From positions 1-64,000 of the forward strand of contig CAZFVA010000018.1 in NCBI GenBank assembly GCA_964522105.1: DNA of 64,000 nucleotides. The letters are read 5' to 3'. The position numbers were made by a program, and so were the translations under genes. The notes beneath the pieces were generated by a model. The model was not told where the DNA came from. It saw only the letters and a program-made list of their open reading frames with translations, and made no database searches. Source of the DNA: JAGOFO01 sp964522105. GTDB taxonomy: Bacteria; Myxococcota_A; UBA9042; DTJE01. Shown here one piece after another: positions 43,992 to 51,760 of the stretch. The number at the start of each line of letters is the position of its first letter. Position 1 is the first letter of the stretch.

Positions 43992-44342
43992 ATGGCCTCA
44001 AAACGAGTGCCCACCTTCAAAAAGCGAATTCAGGATTTCCTTTCAAGCGAGGAAGGAAAAATCACCCGTGGACAGGCTGCGGCGATCGGCACTTTCATGC
44101 TGATGGCTGGCACCAGTGGTCAGGCTCTGGCGTCAGGCGCCGGGGAAACAGCTGATCAGGGTGCGACGGCATCGGACTTTGCGGCTCAGCAGCATTGTTC
44201 GCATGCTTCTCACGGCTCCCACGGCTCGCACGGCTCGCACGGTTCACATGGCTCCCACGGCTCACATGGGTCGCATGGGTCACATGGATCGCACGGCTCG
44301 CACGGGTCGCACGGGTCACATGGCTCTCACGGTTCCTGGTAA
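43992..44342 (+). CDS. Small protein with C-terminal (His-Gly-Ser)14 repeat, possible RiPP precursor
   Basis: The 116-residue protein has a charged N-terminus (RVPTFKKRIQDFLSSEEGKI) and a short hydrophobic Ala/Gly/Met segment (about 25-44). A small linker ends AAQQHC. Then comes SHAS and fourteen exact His-Gly-Ser units (44211-44336), closing with Trp. The FLSSEEGKI-type leader plus His-x-Ser repeats resembles HxsA-type and other radical SAM-modified peptides, but no maturase is adjacent. A metal-binding role is the other option. GGAGG lies 8 bp before the ATG and a separate promoter is upstream. Confidence 0.78.
   Translation: MASKRVPTFKKRIQDFLSSEEGKITRGQAAAIGTFMLMAGTSGQALASGAGETADQGATASDFAAQQHCSHASHGSHGSHGSHGSHGSHGSHGSHGSHGSHGSHGSHGSHGSHGSW
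44211..44336 (+). repeat. Tandem 9-bp repeat encoding (HGS)14
   Basis: Fourteen in-frame 9-bp units, all CAY-GGN-TCN. They use four Gly codons and all four TCN Ser codons but no AGY. The synonymous spread argues for an old, selected peptide, not a recent slippage expansion. Confidence 0.9.
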
Positions 44343-44573
44343 ACGATACCAGCGGGGTTATCGTAAACTGGGACCGCAGCTCGGGGGGGCTGGTTGAGTC
44401 ATGCGTCGGGACCCTGTAAAGGGTCACGTAGTTGATCTATCTAATACTCTTCAGAATTTTTCGTATCGGTTTATCAAAAATTGGATAATAATGAAATTAT
44501 TCGTGCGGGTTGATTTACTTAGTCCGCTGGTCCTGATGGATTTGGTTAATCAGTAAGAACAGCAGGGTTTAGA

Positions 44574-45269
44574 ATGGCGTTCAGTCGAGCCAGACTTGTT
44601 TTTCTGTTTGCCGCAGGCTGGGGCCTGATGATGTCATCAGCGTTTGCTGTGATGTTTACAGGGACGGTTTCGCGGGAGCTGGGTTCGCCGGGCCGGGCTC
44701 TTTCTTTCACAATGTCGTTTCTTGTTCTGGCTGCAATTTTTTATGTCGTCAATGTTGTTTCTGCCTTGTCAGTTCTGTTTTTTGGAAAGGACGCCAGGCG
44801 GATAGTCGATTTCAGGGCTTCTAACCTGACGGTACTGGTTTTTGCGGCCGTTTTCATTTTAAGCAGCCCGGTTCGGTTCTTTGTGACGACCGGAGACTGG
44901 ACCGGTCTGGACGGGTCCCTGGTCGTTGCCGTTTTTGCGACTTCAGTTGTTTTGATGAATTCATTGTTCATCAGGACTCTTCGCGGCAGTGTGATAGAGG
45001 CTGCGGCGTTTTCCACTCTCAGTCTTGTCGGAGCCGGGGCCATCGTATTTGTCTGGATGAAATCGATTATGAGTTCTTTTGGCGGGATGGCTTATACGGC
45101 GCTGTTCCTGTCCGTTCTGGCATTTGGTTTTGCAGGGGTCTGTCTTTTCAAGATGGCCTCCGCGTATTACGCGATGGCGATGCAGCTCGCAGATCTCAGG
45201 TGTGACCTGATTAAGCCGGGTTCCGTAAGTGGTTCGGCGGATCCGCTTGATGGAGATAGTCTTTCATGA
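44574..45269 (+). CDS. Polytopic membrane protein of unknown function
   Basis: The 231-residue protein has about six membrane segments, for example LVFLFAAGWGLMMSSAFAVM, SFLVLAAIFYVVNVVSALSV and LTVLVFAAVFILSS. Only short loops and a C-terminal cytoplasmic tail remain. No catalytic motif is evident. AGGG lies about 7 bp before ATG 44574. It overlaps the next membrane protein by ATGA, which suggests a two-subunit complex. A weakly AT-rich region of 231 bp separates it from the HGS gene. Confidence 0.65.
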   Translation: MAFSRARLVFLFAAGWGLMMSSAFAVMFTGTVSRELGSPGRALSFTMSFLVLAAIFYVVNVVSALSVLFFGKDARRIVDFRASNLTVLVFAAVFILSSPVRFFVTTGDWTGLDGSLVVAVFATSVVLMNSLFIRTLRGSVIEAAAFSTLSLVGAGAIVFVWMKSIMSSFGGMAYTALFLSVLAFGFAGVCLFKMASAYYAMAMQLADLRCDLIKPGSVSGSADPLDGDSLS

Positions 45270-45727
45270 ACAGAATGCCCCGAAGAATTTCTGAAGGTAA
45301 GGCGTTTCCCGGTGTTTTAACCCGGGCGCATGCTTTTGTGGCTCTTCTGGTTTTTGTTGCCGCGTTTCCTTTGCCGTTGCTGGCAGGGCAGGATTCGCCT
45401 GGCGCAGGTACGGTAGCCTCGGGGAAGGTGTGGGCCGAAAGCTGGACCGGCGGCGTGCAGGTTTCAAGCGGTTCTGTTCCGATCAGCGGCGAAGTCGCCA
45501 TTTCAGCAGTTTTTGGTGTTTCGTGGGCGGTGTTCATGTTTGTCATGCTTCTTCTGTGGATAAGGATCAACACTCTGCAGAAGGATATGCAGTCGGTAAG
45601 AGTGGCAATGGAAGCCGCTTCACAGGCTGAAACGGCACATGACGAGCCTGAAGATAATGATCCGTTACCTGGTCCTGGGGTTAATGGTGCCGGCCGTATG
45701 CTTGTTCTGGAAGAGATTGACATCTAA
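45266..45727 (+). CDS. Membrane protein of unknown function
   Basis: The 153-residue protein has an N-terminal hydrophobic segment (AFVALLVFVAAFPLPLLAG) that may be a signal peptide or anchor. A short exported Ser/Gly/Val-rich stretch, one membrane helix (VFGVSWAVFMFVMLLLWI) and a cytoplasmic helical, acidic tail follow. It starts within the stop of the preceding membrane protein gene. No family was recognised. The joint layout suggests partners. Confidence 0.6.
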   Translation: MNRMPRRISEGKAFPGVLTRAHAFVALLVFVAAFPLPLLAGQDSPGAGTVASGKVWAESWTGGVQVSSGSVPISGEVAISAVFGVSWAVFMFVMLLLWIRINTLQKDMQSVRVAMEAASQAETAHDEPEDNDPLPGPGVNGAGRMLVLEEIDI

Positions 45728-45772
45728 AACCTGTGTGTTTTCAATATCTTCTGCGAATAAAATGAAATGAAT

Positions 45773-45801
45773 TTGTTCAAATTGTAATGTCCGGTTATGG
45801 T
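45773..45801 (+). promoter_or_regulatory. Possible promoter for topA
   Basis: TTGTTC (45773-45778), 17 bp, TATGGT (45796-45801), 91 bp before the topA start. The match is moderate. Confidence 0.3.
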
Positions 45802-45891
45802 TAAAAAGCACTTTCCGGGGCTGCGGGCAGGTCGTCTGTCTTCGTCGGTCCATTTGTTCAGTATGCGATTTGTGACCTTTAAGGAGCATTC

Positions 45892-48198
45892 GTGGGGAAG
45901 CCTCTGATTATTGTGGAATCGCCGGCCAAGGCGACGACCATCAAGAAGTACCTTGCCGGTAAATACGAAGTCGAAGCGTCAGCCGGTCATATCAAGGACC
46001 TGCCGCCAAAGACTCTCGGCGTGGATATTGAAAACGGCTTCCTTCCAAGTCTGGAGGTCGTCCGCGGAAAGAAAAAGGTTGTCGACAAGCTGAAAAAAGC
46101 TGCAGCCGATGCCGGTACCGTATATATCGCGACCGACCCTGATCGTGAGGGAGAGGCGATTGCATGGCATATTGCTGATGAAATCAGGAAAGTGGCGCCG
46201 GACATCCAGCGCGTACTGTTTCATGAAATAACGAAGGATGCCGTTAAGAAGGCTCTGGATAACCCCAGGCAGCTTGATCCTTTGATGTATGAGTCCCAGC
46301 TTTCACGCAGAATTCTTGATCGTCTGGTCGGGTACCAGATATCTCCGATTCTGTGGAAGAAGGTGCAGGGCGGGCTGTCTGCCGGTCGTGTTCAGTCAGT
46401 GGCCGTAAGGCTTGTAGTCGAGCGTGAACGTGAGATTGAAGCTTTTGATACGGTCGAGTACTGGCTGATGCACGCTCTGGTATCCAGAGATGATCGCGAA
46501 TCAAAGCCTTTCAAAGCGGCTTTAAGGCGTGTCGCCGGTAAGAAGGCGGAAGTCAGTACCGGTGCAGAGGCAGCCGGGCTTGTCGCAAGATTGCGTGAGG
46601 CCCCGTTCTGCGTAACATCGGTTATCCGCAAGGATCGGCCGCGGCAGTCATCGCCGCCCTATATCACCAGCAGTCTGCAGCAGGACGCGTCCAGGCTCCT
46701 TCATTTTTCGCCGACCCATACGATGGCCATCGCGCAGAGACTTTATGAAGGTGTCGATCTTGGCGAAGACGGTCGTGTCGGTCTTATCACCTACATGCGT
46801 ACCGACTCGGTGCGTCTGTCGCCTGATGCCGTCGAGGACGCCCGCGCAGTGATTGCGGATTCGTTCGGGCGTGAATACGTGCCGTCCAAGCCGATTATTT
46901 ATCGCAACAAGCGTTCAGCTCAGGATGCTCATGAAGCGATCAGGCCGACTTCCCCGGGCCGCACTCCGGCTGCGTTGAAGTCAATTCTTGATCGAGATGA
47001 ACATAAGCTTTACAGCCTTGTGTATAACCGTTTTCTTGCGTGCCAGATGAAGGCCGCGATCTACGATTCCACGACAGTTGATATTGTTGCCGCTGACGCC
47101 GAATTCAGGGCGACCGGCTCGATACTGCGGTTTGACGGCTGGCTTGCCGTATGGCGAATTGACAAGGTTGAACGGGTTGAAGACAAGGAGTCTGACGGTC
47201 AGGAAGAAGAGTTTGAAGGCGGGCAGAAACTGCCGTCGAATCTTGCTGAGGGAGATGTCTTAAAGCTTGAAGACCTTTTGACCGAGCAGAAGTTTACCGA
47301 ACCGCCGCCAAGGTTTTCAGAAGCTACCCTTGTTCGTGAACTTGAGGAGCGTGGCATCGGTCGTCCGTCCACCTATGCGTCCATCGTTTCCACAATCCAG
47401 GACAAGTCCTACGTTGCAAAACATGAAGGCAGGCTGCGGCCGTCGGAACTGGGTCGAATCGTAAATGACCTGCTGACCGGCCATTTCCCGAACGTTGTGG
47501 ATTATGACTTTACGGCCCGTATGGAGCAGGACCTTGATTTGATCGAGGAAGGAAGCCTTGAAAGGCTCGACCTGCTTGGCAGATTCTACAAAGATTTTTC
47601 AAAAACGCTGGAACTGGCCTCGGAAGAGATGCGGTCGGTCAAGGCAGATGCAACCCCGTCAGGTGTCATGTGTTCGCAGTGCGGACAGCCCCTGCTGATA
47701 AGACTTGGGAAGAATGGCGCTTTTCTGGGATGCGCCGGCTATCCGGAATGTCGTGTGACCCGTGAATTCAACCGTGACGACAAAGGTCACGTTGTAATCA
47801 GGGAAATGGTTGATGTAGGTGCGTGCCCGAAGTGTGCAGCGCCTCTTCAGATAAGGTCCGGCCGTTTCGGGAAGTTTGTTGCATGCAGCAGCTATCCTGA
47901 ATGTAAGTTCACCAGGCCATATACCCGCGACGAGAAGTGCCCGAACAAAGGCTGCGAAGGCCATCTGGTTGAAAGGCTTTCCAAGAAGGGGAAGCGCTTC
48001 TTTTCATGCAGCGCCTACCCGGCGTGTACATTTATCACCAGTTACGAGCCTGCCAACGAAGTTTGTCCGGATTGCGGAGCCCCGGCTTTGTTTACGCGCA
48101 GCTTCCGCAATATCAGGACCGTCATGTGTCTGCGGGAAGGGTGCGGTTTCACCAAAAAGATCGCAGCTAAGAAGGTAAGTGCCACAGGACAGGCCTGA
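45892..48198 (+). CDS. topA: DNA topoisomerase I (type IA)
   Basis: GTG 45892 with AAGGAG 5 bp upstream gives 768 residues. The Toprim domain starts LIIVESPAKATTIKKYL. The catalytic Tyr is Tyr301 in LITYMRTDSVRLS. The C-terminus has four zinc-ribbon units, CSQCGQPLLIRLGKNGAFLG, CPKCAAPLQIRSGRFGKFV, CPNKGCEGHLVERLSKKGK and CPDCGAPALFTRS. TopA relaxes negative supercoils behind RNA polymerase. The stop TGA overlaps the next start by one base. Nothing unusual is seen. Confidence 0.97.
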   Translation: MGKPLIIVESPAKATTIKKYLAGKYEVEASAGHIKDLPPKTLGVDIENGFLPSLEVVRGKKKVVDKLKKAAADAGTVYIATDPDREGEAIAWHIADEIRKVAPDIQRVLFHEITKDAVKKALDNPRQLDPLMYESQLSRRILDRLVGYQISPILWKKVQGGLSAGRVQSVAVRLVVEREREIEAFDTVEYWLMHALVSRDDRESKPFKAALRRVAGKKAEVSTGAEAAGLVARLREAPFCVTSVIRKDRPRQSSPPYITSSLQQDASRLLHFSPTHTMAIAQRLYEGVDLGEDGRVGLITYMRTDSVRLSPDAVEDARAVIADSFGREYVPSKPIIYRNKRSAQDAHEAIRPTSPGRTPAALKSILDRDEHKLYSLVYNRFLACQMKAAIYDSTTVDIVAADAEFRATGSILRFDGWLAVWRIDKVERVEDKESDGQEEEFEGGQKLPSNLAEGDVLKLEDLLTEQKFTEPPPRFSEATLVRELEERGIGRPSTYASIVSTIQDKSYVAKHEGRLRPSELGRIVNDLLTGHFPNVVDYDFTARMEQDLDLIEEGSLERLDLLGRFYKDFSKTLELASEEMRSVKADATPSGVMCSQCGQPLLIRLGKNGAFLGCAGYPECRVTREFNRDDKGHVVIREMVDVGACPKCAAPLQIRSGRFGKFVACSSYPECKFTRPYTRDEKCPNKGCEGHLVERLSKKGKRFFSCSAYPACTFITSYEPANEVCPDCGAPALFTRSFRNIRTVMCLREGCGFTKKIAAKKVSATGQA

Positions 48199-48776
48199 TG
48201 AGCCGCATATCAACAAAGACTGGTGACCTTGGAGTCACTTCGTTGTCCAACGGGGAACGCGTCCCCAAAAATTCACTTCGGATAGAGTCCTGCGGTACCG
48301 TCGACGAGCTGAATGCATTTCTGGGTGTTGCAAGAGTCGAGATACTTGAGGCTGTTATTTCCGCAGCGGACCGGGAAATTCTGATTCAGGCGATTGATTG
48401 TTCGCAGAAGGCGACCGGATTGGTGTTGTCGGCTCTGGCCGCTCCGCAGCAATCGTTTGCGGCCAATGGCGGTGATGTGATCAGCGAGATAGAGTCGCTG
48501 ATAACGACGATCGAGCAGACGGTTGATTCACCCCGGCAGTTCGTGGTTCCGGGAGTTTCCCGCGCCGAAAGCAGCCTGCATGTTGCAAGAGTCGTCTGTC
48601 GCAGGGCTGAACGGCGCGTTGTTGCTCTTGAGACTGGCGAATGCGGCTGGCCCATGGTTGCTTTGAACAGGCTTTCTGATTTGCTTTTTGTGATGGCAGG
48701 GCTTGTGCTTCGGGCGCAGGGCAAAAAGGAACGATATCGTGACAGCGGCCCGGTTGGGCTGCCAAAAGGATCTTGA
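48198..48776 (+). CDS. PduO-type cob(I)alamin adenosyltransferase
   Basis: The 192-residue protein has the N-terminal ATP-binding motif STKTGDLGVTSL and the cobalamin-site motif IESCGTVDELNAFLGVAR. RAERRVVALE with a conserved NRLSDLLFVMAGLV end closes it. It transfers adenosyl from ATP to reduced corrinoid, giving coenzyme B12. It begins in the topA stop and lies just before the tRNA-Leu promoter. Other B12 genes are absent here, so it may serve salvage for a mutase or reductase elsewhere. Confidence 0.92.
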   Translation: MSRISTKTGDLGVTSLSNGERVPKNSLRIESCGTVDELNAFLGVARVEILEAVISAADREILIQAIDCSQKATGLVLSALAAPQQSFAANGGDVISEIESLITTIEQTVDSPRQFVVPGVSRAESSLHVARVVCRRAERRVVALETGECGWPMVALNRLSDLLFVMAGLVLRAQGKKERYRDSGPVGLPKGS

Positions 48777-48801
48777 CAATGAATCGACATATTTCTACAC
48801 T
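48773..48801 (+). promoter_or_regulatory. Sigma70-type promoter for tRNA-Leu
   Basis: A perfect TTGACA (48773-48778), 17 bp, TACACT (48796-48801), 20 bp before the mature tRNA 5' end. It overlaps the last codon and stop of the adenosyltransferase gene. Confidence 0.8.
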
Positions 48802-48820
48802 GCTCCCCGCTTTGTTACCT

Positions 48821-48904
48821 GCGAAAGTGGCGGAATTGGCAGACGCGCTAGATTCAGGTTCTAGTAGTCGCAAGGCTGTGGGGGTTCAAGTCCCCCCTTT
48901 CGCA
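48821..48904 (+). tRNA. tRNA-Leu (CAG)
   Basis: The acceptor stem pairs GCGAAAG (48821) with CTTTCGC (48897-48903), discriminator A. The anticodon loop TTCAGGT lies in stem CTAGA/TCTAG and reads CAG. The T arm GGGGGTTCAAGTCCCCC is intact. A long variable arm fits class II tRNA. CCA is not encoded (CTC follows). Confidence 0.93.
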
Positions 48905-49273
48905 CTCATCATATTTGCTGTCGTTGTCCTTCTTGCCGGTCTGTCGGCCTGCCAGAGCCGCGCCGAAGCCTTTCATGGAGAGCAGATTTTTCATCTTGAA
49001 AAGCTTTCCACCATTCTTGCCAGGACGCCGGGAAATACAGATGCATCTGTAGCTGATATTCAAAAGTACCTGCAGGAAAACATGAAGCGCCTTATGGATG
49101 CCCGCCGCGAGCGCAGGGCATTGCTTGAAAGCATGTCCGCCGACGAAAGGGCGACTTTCGAGAAGGACACCATCGAAAGGACCAGACATCTTCGGGAACA
49201 GATAACAACGGCTATAAAGACGTATCCCGATCCGCCGCGACTTATGAATCTTGCGAGACAGTTGTTTCTGTAA
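48878..49273 (+). CDS. Small lipoprotein with start inside or beside tRNA-Leu
   Basis: The frame directly after tRNA-Leu encodes a lipoprotein signal (IIFAVVVLLAGLSAC). A helical charged domain of about 100 residues follows (YLQENMKRLMDARRERRALL, ADERATFEKDTIERTRHLREQI). There is no ATG, GTG or TTG between the tRNA end and the hydrophobic stretch; the nearest in-frame GTG is 48878 inside the tRNA. A longer frame from 48773 merely translates the tRNA, a known artefact. The mature part looks genuine. The true start, or a rare start codon, is unresolved. Confidence 0.5.
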   Translation: MGVQVPPFALIIFAVVVLLAGLSACQSRAEAFHGEQIFHLEKLSTILARTPGNTDASVADIQKYLQENMKRLMDARRERRALLESMSADERATFEKDTIERTRHLREQITTAIKTYPDPPRLMNLARQLFL

Positions 49274-49288
49274 TTGTCGTACGCCCTC

Positions 49289-49317
49289 TTGAAAACAATT
49301 CAGTGATGTGGTAATAA
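49289..49317 (+). promoter_or_regulatory. Sigma70-type promoter for rpsB-tsf
   Basis: TTGAAA (49289-49294), 17 bp, TAATAA (49312-49317), about 110 bp before the rpsB ATG. The leader is long enough for S2 autoregulation, but no known S2-binding element was checked. Confidence 0.6.
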
Positions 49318-49426
49318 CGTCGCCCCCGCCAGTATGGTGCTGTCGGGTAATACGCACATTCCGGCTACCTTCGTGGTGGTTTTTATTAACTGCCGTTACC
49401 GGAATGGAGGCTCAACGGAGGTTTCA

Positions 49427-50239
49427 ATGCCCAAGGTTTCTATCAGATCTCTGCTCGAGGCAGGTGTTCACTTCGGTCATCGTACAAATCGCTGGAATCC
49501 CAAGATGAAGCAGTACATCTTCGGGGCCAGAAACGGAATCCACATCATCGACCTTCAGCAGTCCGCAAGATTGCTGAATGACTCGTTGAATTTCCTGGGT
49601 CGCGTCACGGCCGAAGGTGAATCCGTCATGTTCGTCGGGACCAAGCCGCAGGCTCAGTCCGTTGTTGAAGAAGAAGCCAAGCGCTGCCGCATGCCGTATG
49701 TCACGAATCGCTGGCTCGGCGGCACCCTTACCAATTTTGTAACCCTGCGCAAGTCACTTGATCGCATCGACGAAATTGACAAGCTTCTTGCCGAGGGTTC
49801 GGTTGAACGCCTTCAGAAGAAGGAAGTTGTCCGCCTTGAAAAGGAACTGACCAAGATGATGAAGAACCTTCGTGGTCTTCGTCAGCTCAAGGGTTTGCCT
49901 GGCGCCATGGTCGTTTTCGATCCCAACCGCGAGCGCATCGCCGTTCGTGAAGCTAACCGTATCGGCATTCCCGTCGTCGCACTTGTTGATACAAACTGTG
50001 ACCCGGATAACGTCGCATACGTCATTCCCGGCAATGATGACGCCATCAGATCCATCAAACTGATGATGAAGAGCTTCGCAGATTCATGTCTGGAAGGTGG
50101 TCAGCATCGCAAGACAACGAATCAGGACTGGGGTTCTGCAGCACTTCCGATGGGCGAAGATGAAGCCGGTCCCGTGGTTGTCATCAGGGGCGGTCACAAG
50201 GCCGACGATGCTGAAGTCGACGCACCGACCGAAGACTGA
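49427..50239 (+). CDS. rpsB: Ribosomal protein S2
   Basis: ATG 49427 with GGAGG 6 bp upstream gives 270 residues. The typical start SIRSLLEAGVHFGHRTNRWNP, KPQAQSVVEEEAKRC, RWLGGTLTNFVTL and GIPVVALVDTNCDPDNVAYVIPGNDDAIRS are all present. A charged C-terminal extension follows (about 45 residues, HRKTTNQD to the end) which is common in S2. It heads rpsB-tsf-pyrH-frr, the usual bacterial order. Confidence 0.97.
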   Translation: MPKVSIRSLLEAGVHFGHRTNRWNPKMKQYIFGARNGIHIIDLQQSARLLNDSLNFLGRVTAEGESVMFVGTKPQAQSVVEEEAKRCRMPYVTNRWLGGTLTNFVTLRKSLDRIDEIDKLLAEGSVERLQKKEVVRLEKELTKMMKNLRGLRQLKGLPGAMVVFDPNRERIAVREANRIGIPVVALVDTNCDPDNVAYVIPGNDDAIRSIKLMMKSFADSCLEGGQHRKTTNQDWGSAALPMGEDEAGPVVVIRGGHKADDAEVDAPTED

Positions 50240-50331
50240 TTTTACGGTTTTCAATTAAGGCCCGGCGTGGCCATTAAATTTTTACTTTGAAGGGCGCGGT
50301 AAGGTGCCCGCTTCATGCAGGAGGTGTTCAC

Positions 50332-50931
50332 ATGGCTGTAGATAGTAAGCTGGTCAAGGAACTCCGTGAAATGACTGGTGCTGGAATCCTGGATTGCAAG
50401 AACGCTCTTGAAGCGTCTGAAAGTGATCTCAACAAGGCAGTTGACTACCTTCGTAAGCGTAATCAGGCAGTTGCCGTCAAGAAGATGAACCGCGAAGCCA
50501 AGGACGGAAAGGTCGGCGTGTACATGCACGGCGAAGGGCGCATCGGCGTTATCGTTGAAGTCAACAGCGAGACCGATTTCGTAGCCCGTTCGGACGCTTT
50601 CCAGGCATTCGTGAAAGAGATGTGCCTGCAGATTACGTCAATGAATCCGAAGTACATGAGACCAGAAGATATTCCGGCTGAAGACATTGCCCATCAGAAA
50701 GAAATTTTCCTTGGTCAGATGGCTGAGATGAATAAGCCGATCGAAGTCAAAGAGAAGATCATTGAAGGCAAGTTGGCGAAATGGTTCACTGAAGTCTGCC
50801 TTATGGAACAGGCCTACTGCCGTGATGACTCCAAGAAGATCAAGGAACTCCTGACCGACGTCGTCGGTCGCTGTGGCGAGAATATCCGTATTCGTCGCTT
50901 CGCCCGCTTCGAACTTGGTGAAGGCCTCTAG
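50332..50931 (+). CDS. tsf: Elongation factor Ts
   Basis: CAGGAGG lies just before ATG 50332; an earlier in-frame ATG at 50287 is not used. The 199-residue factor has VKELREMTGAGILDCKNAL and the EF-Tu-contact motif SETDFVARSD. A short C-terminal dimerisation part (EQAYCRDDSKKIKELL) ends it. It is a short form of EF-Ts, missing much of the second core subdomain, similar to that of Thermus. It exchanges GDP for GTP on EF-Tu. Confidence 0.95.
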   Translation: MAVDSKLVKELREMTGAGILDCKNALEASESDLNKAVDYLRKRNQAVAVKKMNREAKDGKVGVYMHGEGRIGVIVEVNSETDFVARSDAFQAFVKEMCLQITSMNPKYMRPEDIPAEDIAHQKEIFLGQMAEMNKPIEVKEKIIEGKLAKWFTEVCLMEQAYCRDDSKKIKELLTDVVGRCGENIRIRRFARFELGEGL

Positions 50932-50996
50932 GTCAAATCTTAATTCCCGGTTTATAATCCCCCGGTCCTGTCATTCCTCTACCTGGAGGTACCTTT

Positions 50997-51749
50997 GTGA
51001 AGTCGGATAAGTCTGATGAGTGTGAATGTGCGAATTGTCTGAAACCAAGGTTCAGCAGGGTCCTGTTGAAGCTTTCCGGCGAAGTGTTGCAGGGTGCAGG
51101 CCAGAACGGTGTTGATCCGGCCACAGTCCACAGGATTGCCGCAGAAGTAGCTGCGCTGCGTGGCGTCGGGGTTCAGGTCGGCATGGTAATTGGCGGCGGA
51201 AATTTCTTCCGGGGTGCATCAACCCTTGGACGGAATTTTGACAGGCCGACTGCTGACACCGTTGGAATGCTCGCTACAGTTATGAACGCACTGATATTCA
51301 GGGATGCTCTTGAAAATATGGGTGTTCCGGCCGTCGTCATGACCGCGCTCGAGATGCCGCGTGTCGCCGAGACCTTCGTCAGGAGTACGGCTATTCGGTA
51401 CCTTGAAAAAGGCATGGTTGTAATTTTCAGCGCAGGAACCGGGCATCCGTATTTTTCAACGGACACCGGTGCAGCGCTTAAAGCCCTTGAGATCGGTGCG
51501 GAAATCCTGATGAAGGCCACAAAGGTCGATGGCGTTTACTCATCGGATCCTGTTAAGAATGCTGATGCTGTAAGATATGATAAAATTTCTTTCACTCAGG
51601 TTCTGGATAAGGGTCTCGGTGTGATAGATATTGCCGCAGCGGCCCTGTGTCGCGATAATGGGTTGCCACTGCTGGTGTTCAGCATCCTTGAGCCTGGTAA
51701 TCTCGCCAGGGCGGCTATTAATGACAGTGTTGGAACTATTGTTTCCTAG
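50997..51749 (+). CDS. pyrH: UMP kinase with short Cys-containing N-terminal extension
   Basis: GTG 50997 with GGAGG 7 bp upstream gives 250 residues. After an added stretch of about 18 residues (MKSDKSDECECANCLKPR), the normal start SRVLLKLSGEVLQG follows. GMVIGGGNFFRG, ADTVGMLATVMNAL, FSAGTGHPYFSTDTGAALKA and KATKVDGVYSSDPVKN confirm PyrH. It phosphorylates UMP to UDP. The extension holds a CxCxxC set that could bind metal. A perfect TATAAT at 50953-50958 hints at an internal promoter. Confidence 0.95.
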   Translation: MKSDKSDECECANCLKPRFSRVLLKLSGEVLQGAGQNGVDPATVHRIAAEVAALRGVGVQVGMVIGGGNFFRGASTLGRNFDRPTADTVGMLATVMNALIFRDALENMGVPAVVMTALEMPRVAETFVRSTAIRYLEKGMVVIFSAGTGHPYFSTDTGAALKALEIGAEILMKATKVDGVYSSDPVKNADAVRYDKISFTQVLDKGLGVIDIAAAALCRDNGLPLLVFSILEPGNLARAAINDSVGTIVS

Positions 51750-51760
51750 GGAGGAATCTT

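Noticed and set aside
44211..44336. Regular 9-bp repeats as a CRISPR-like or satellite array
   Set aside because: They are in frame, have no spacers and show synonymous codon variation typical of a coding repeat.
44095..44427. Antisense frame opposite the HGS repeat
   Set aside because: An open frame on the opposite strand is a by-product of the repeat composition; no ribosome site or known motif supports it.
44343..44460. Rho-independent terminator after the HGS gene
   Set aside because: The stems ACGATAcc/ggTTATCGT and GACCC/GGGTC are present but neither is followed by a T-tract.
48773..48904. Long frame from TTG 48773 reading through tRNA-Leu into the lipoprotein
   Set aside because: TTG 48773 is the -35 TTGACA of the tRNA promoter, and the residues KVAELADALDSGSSSRK are the familiar spurious translation of a tRNA-Leu gene.
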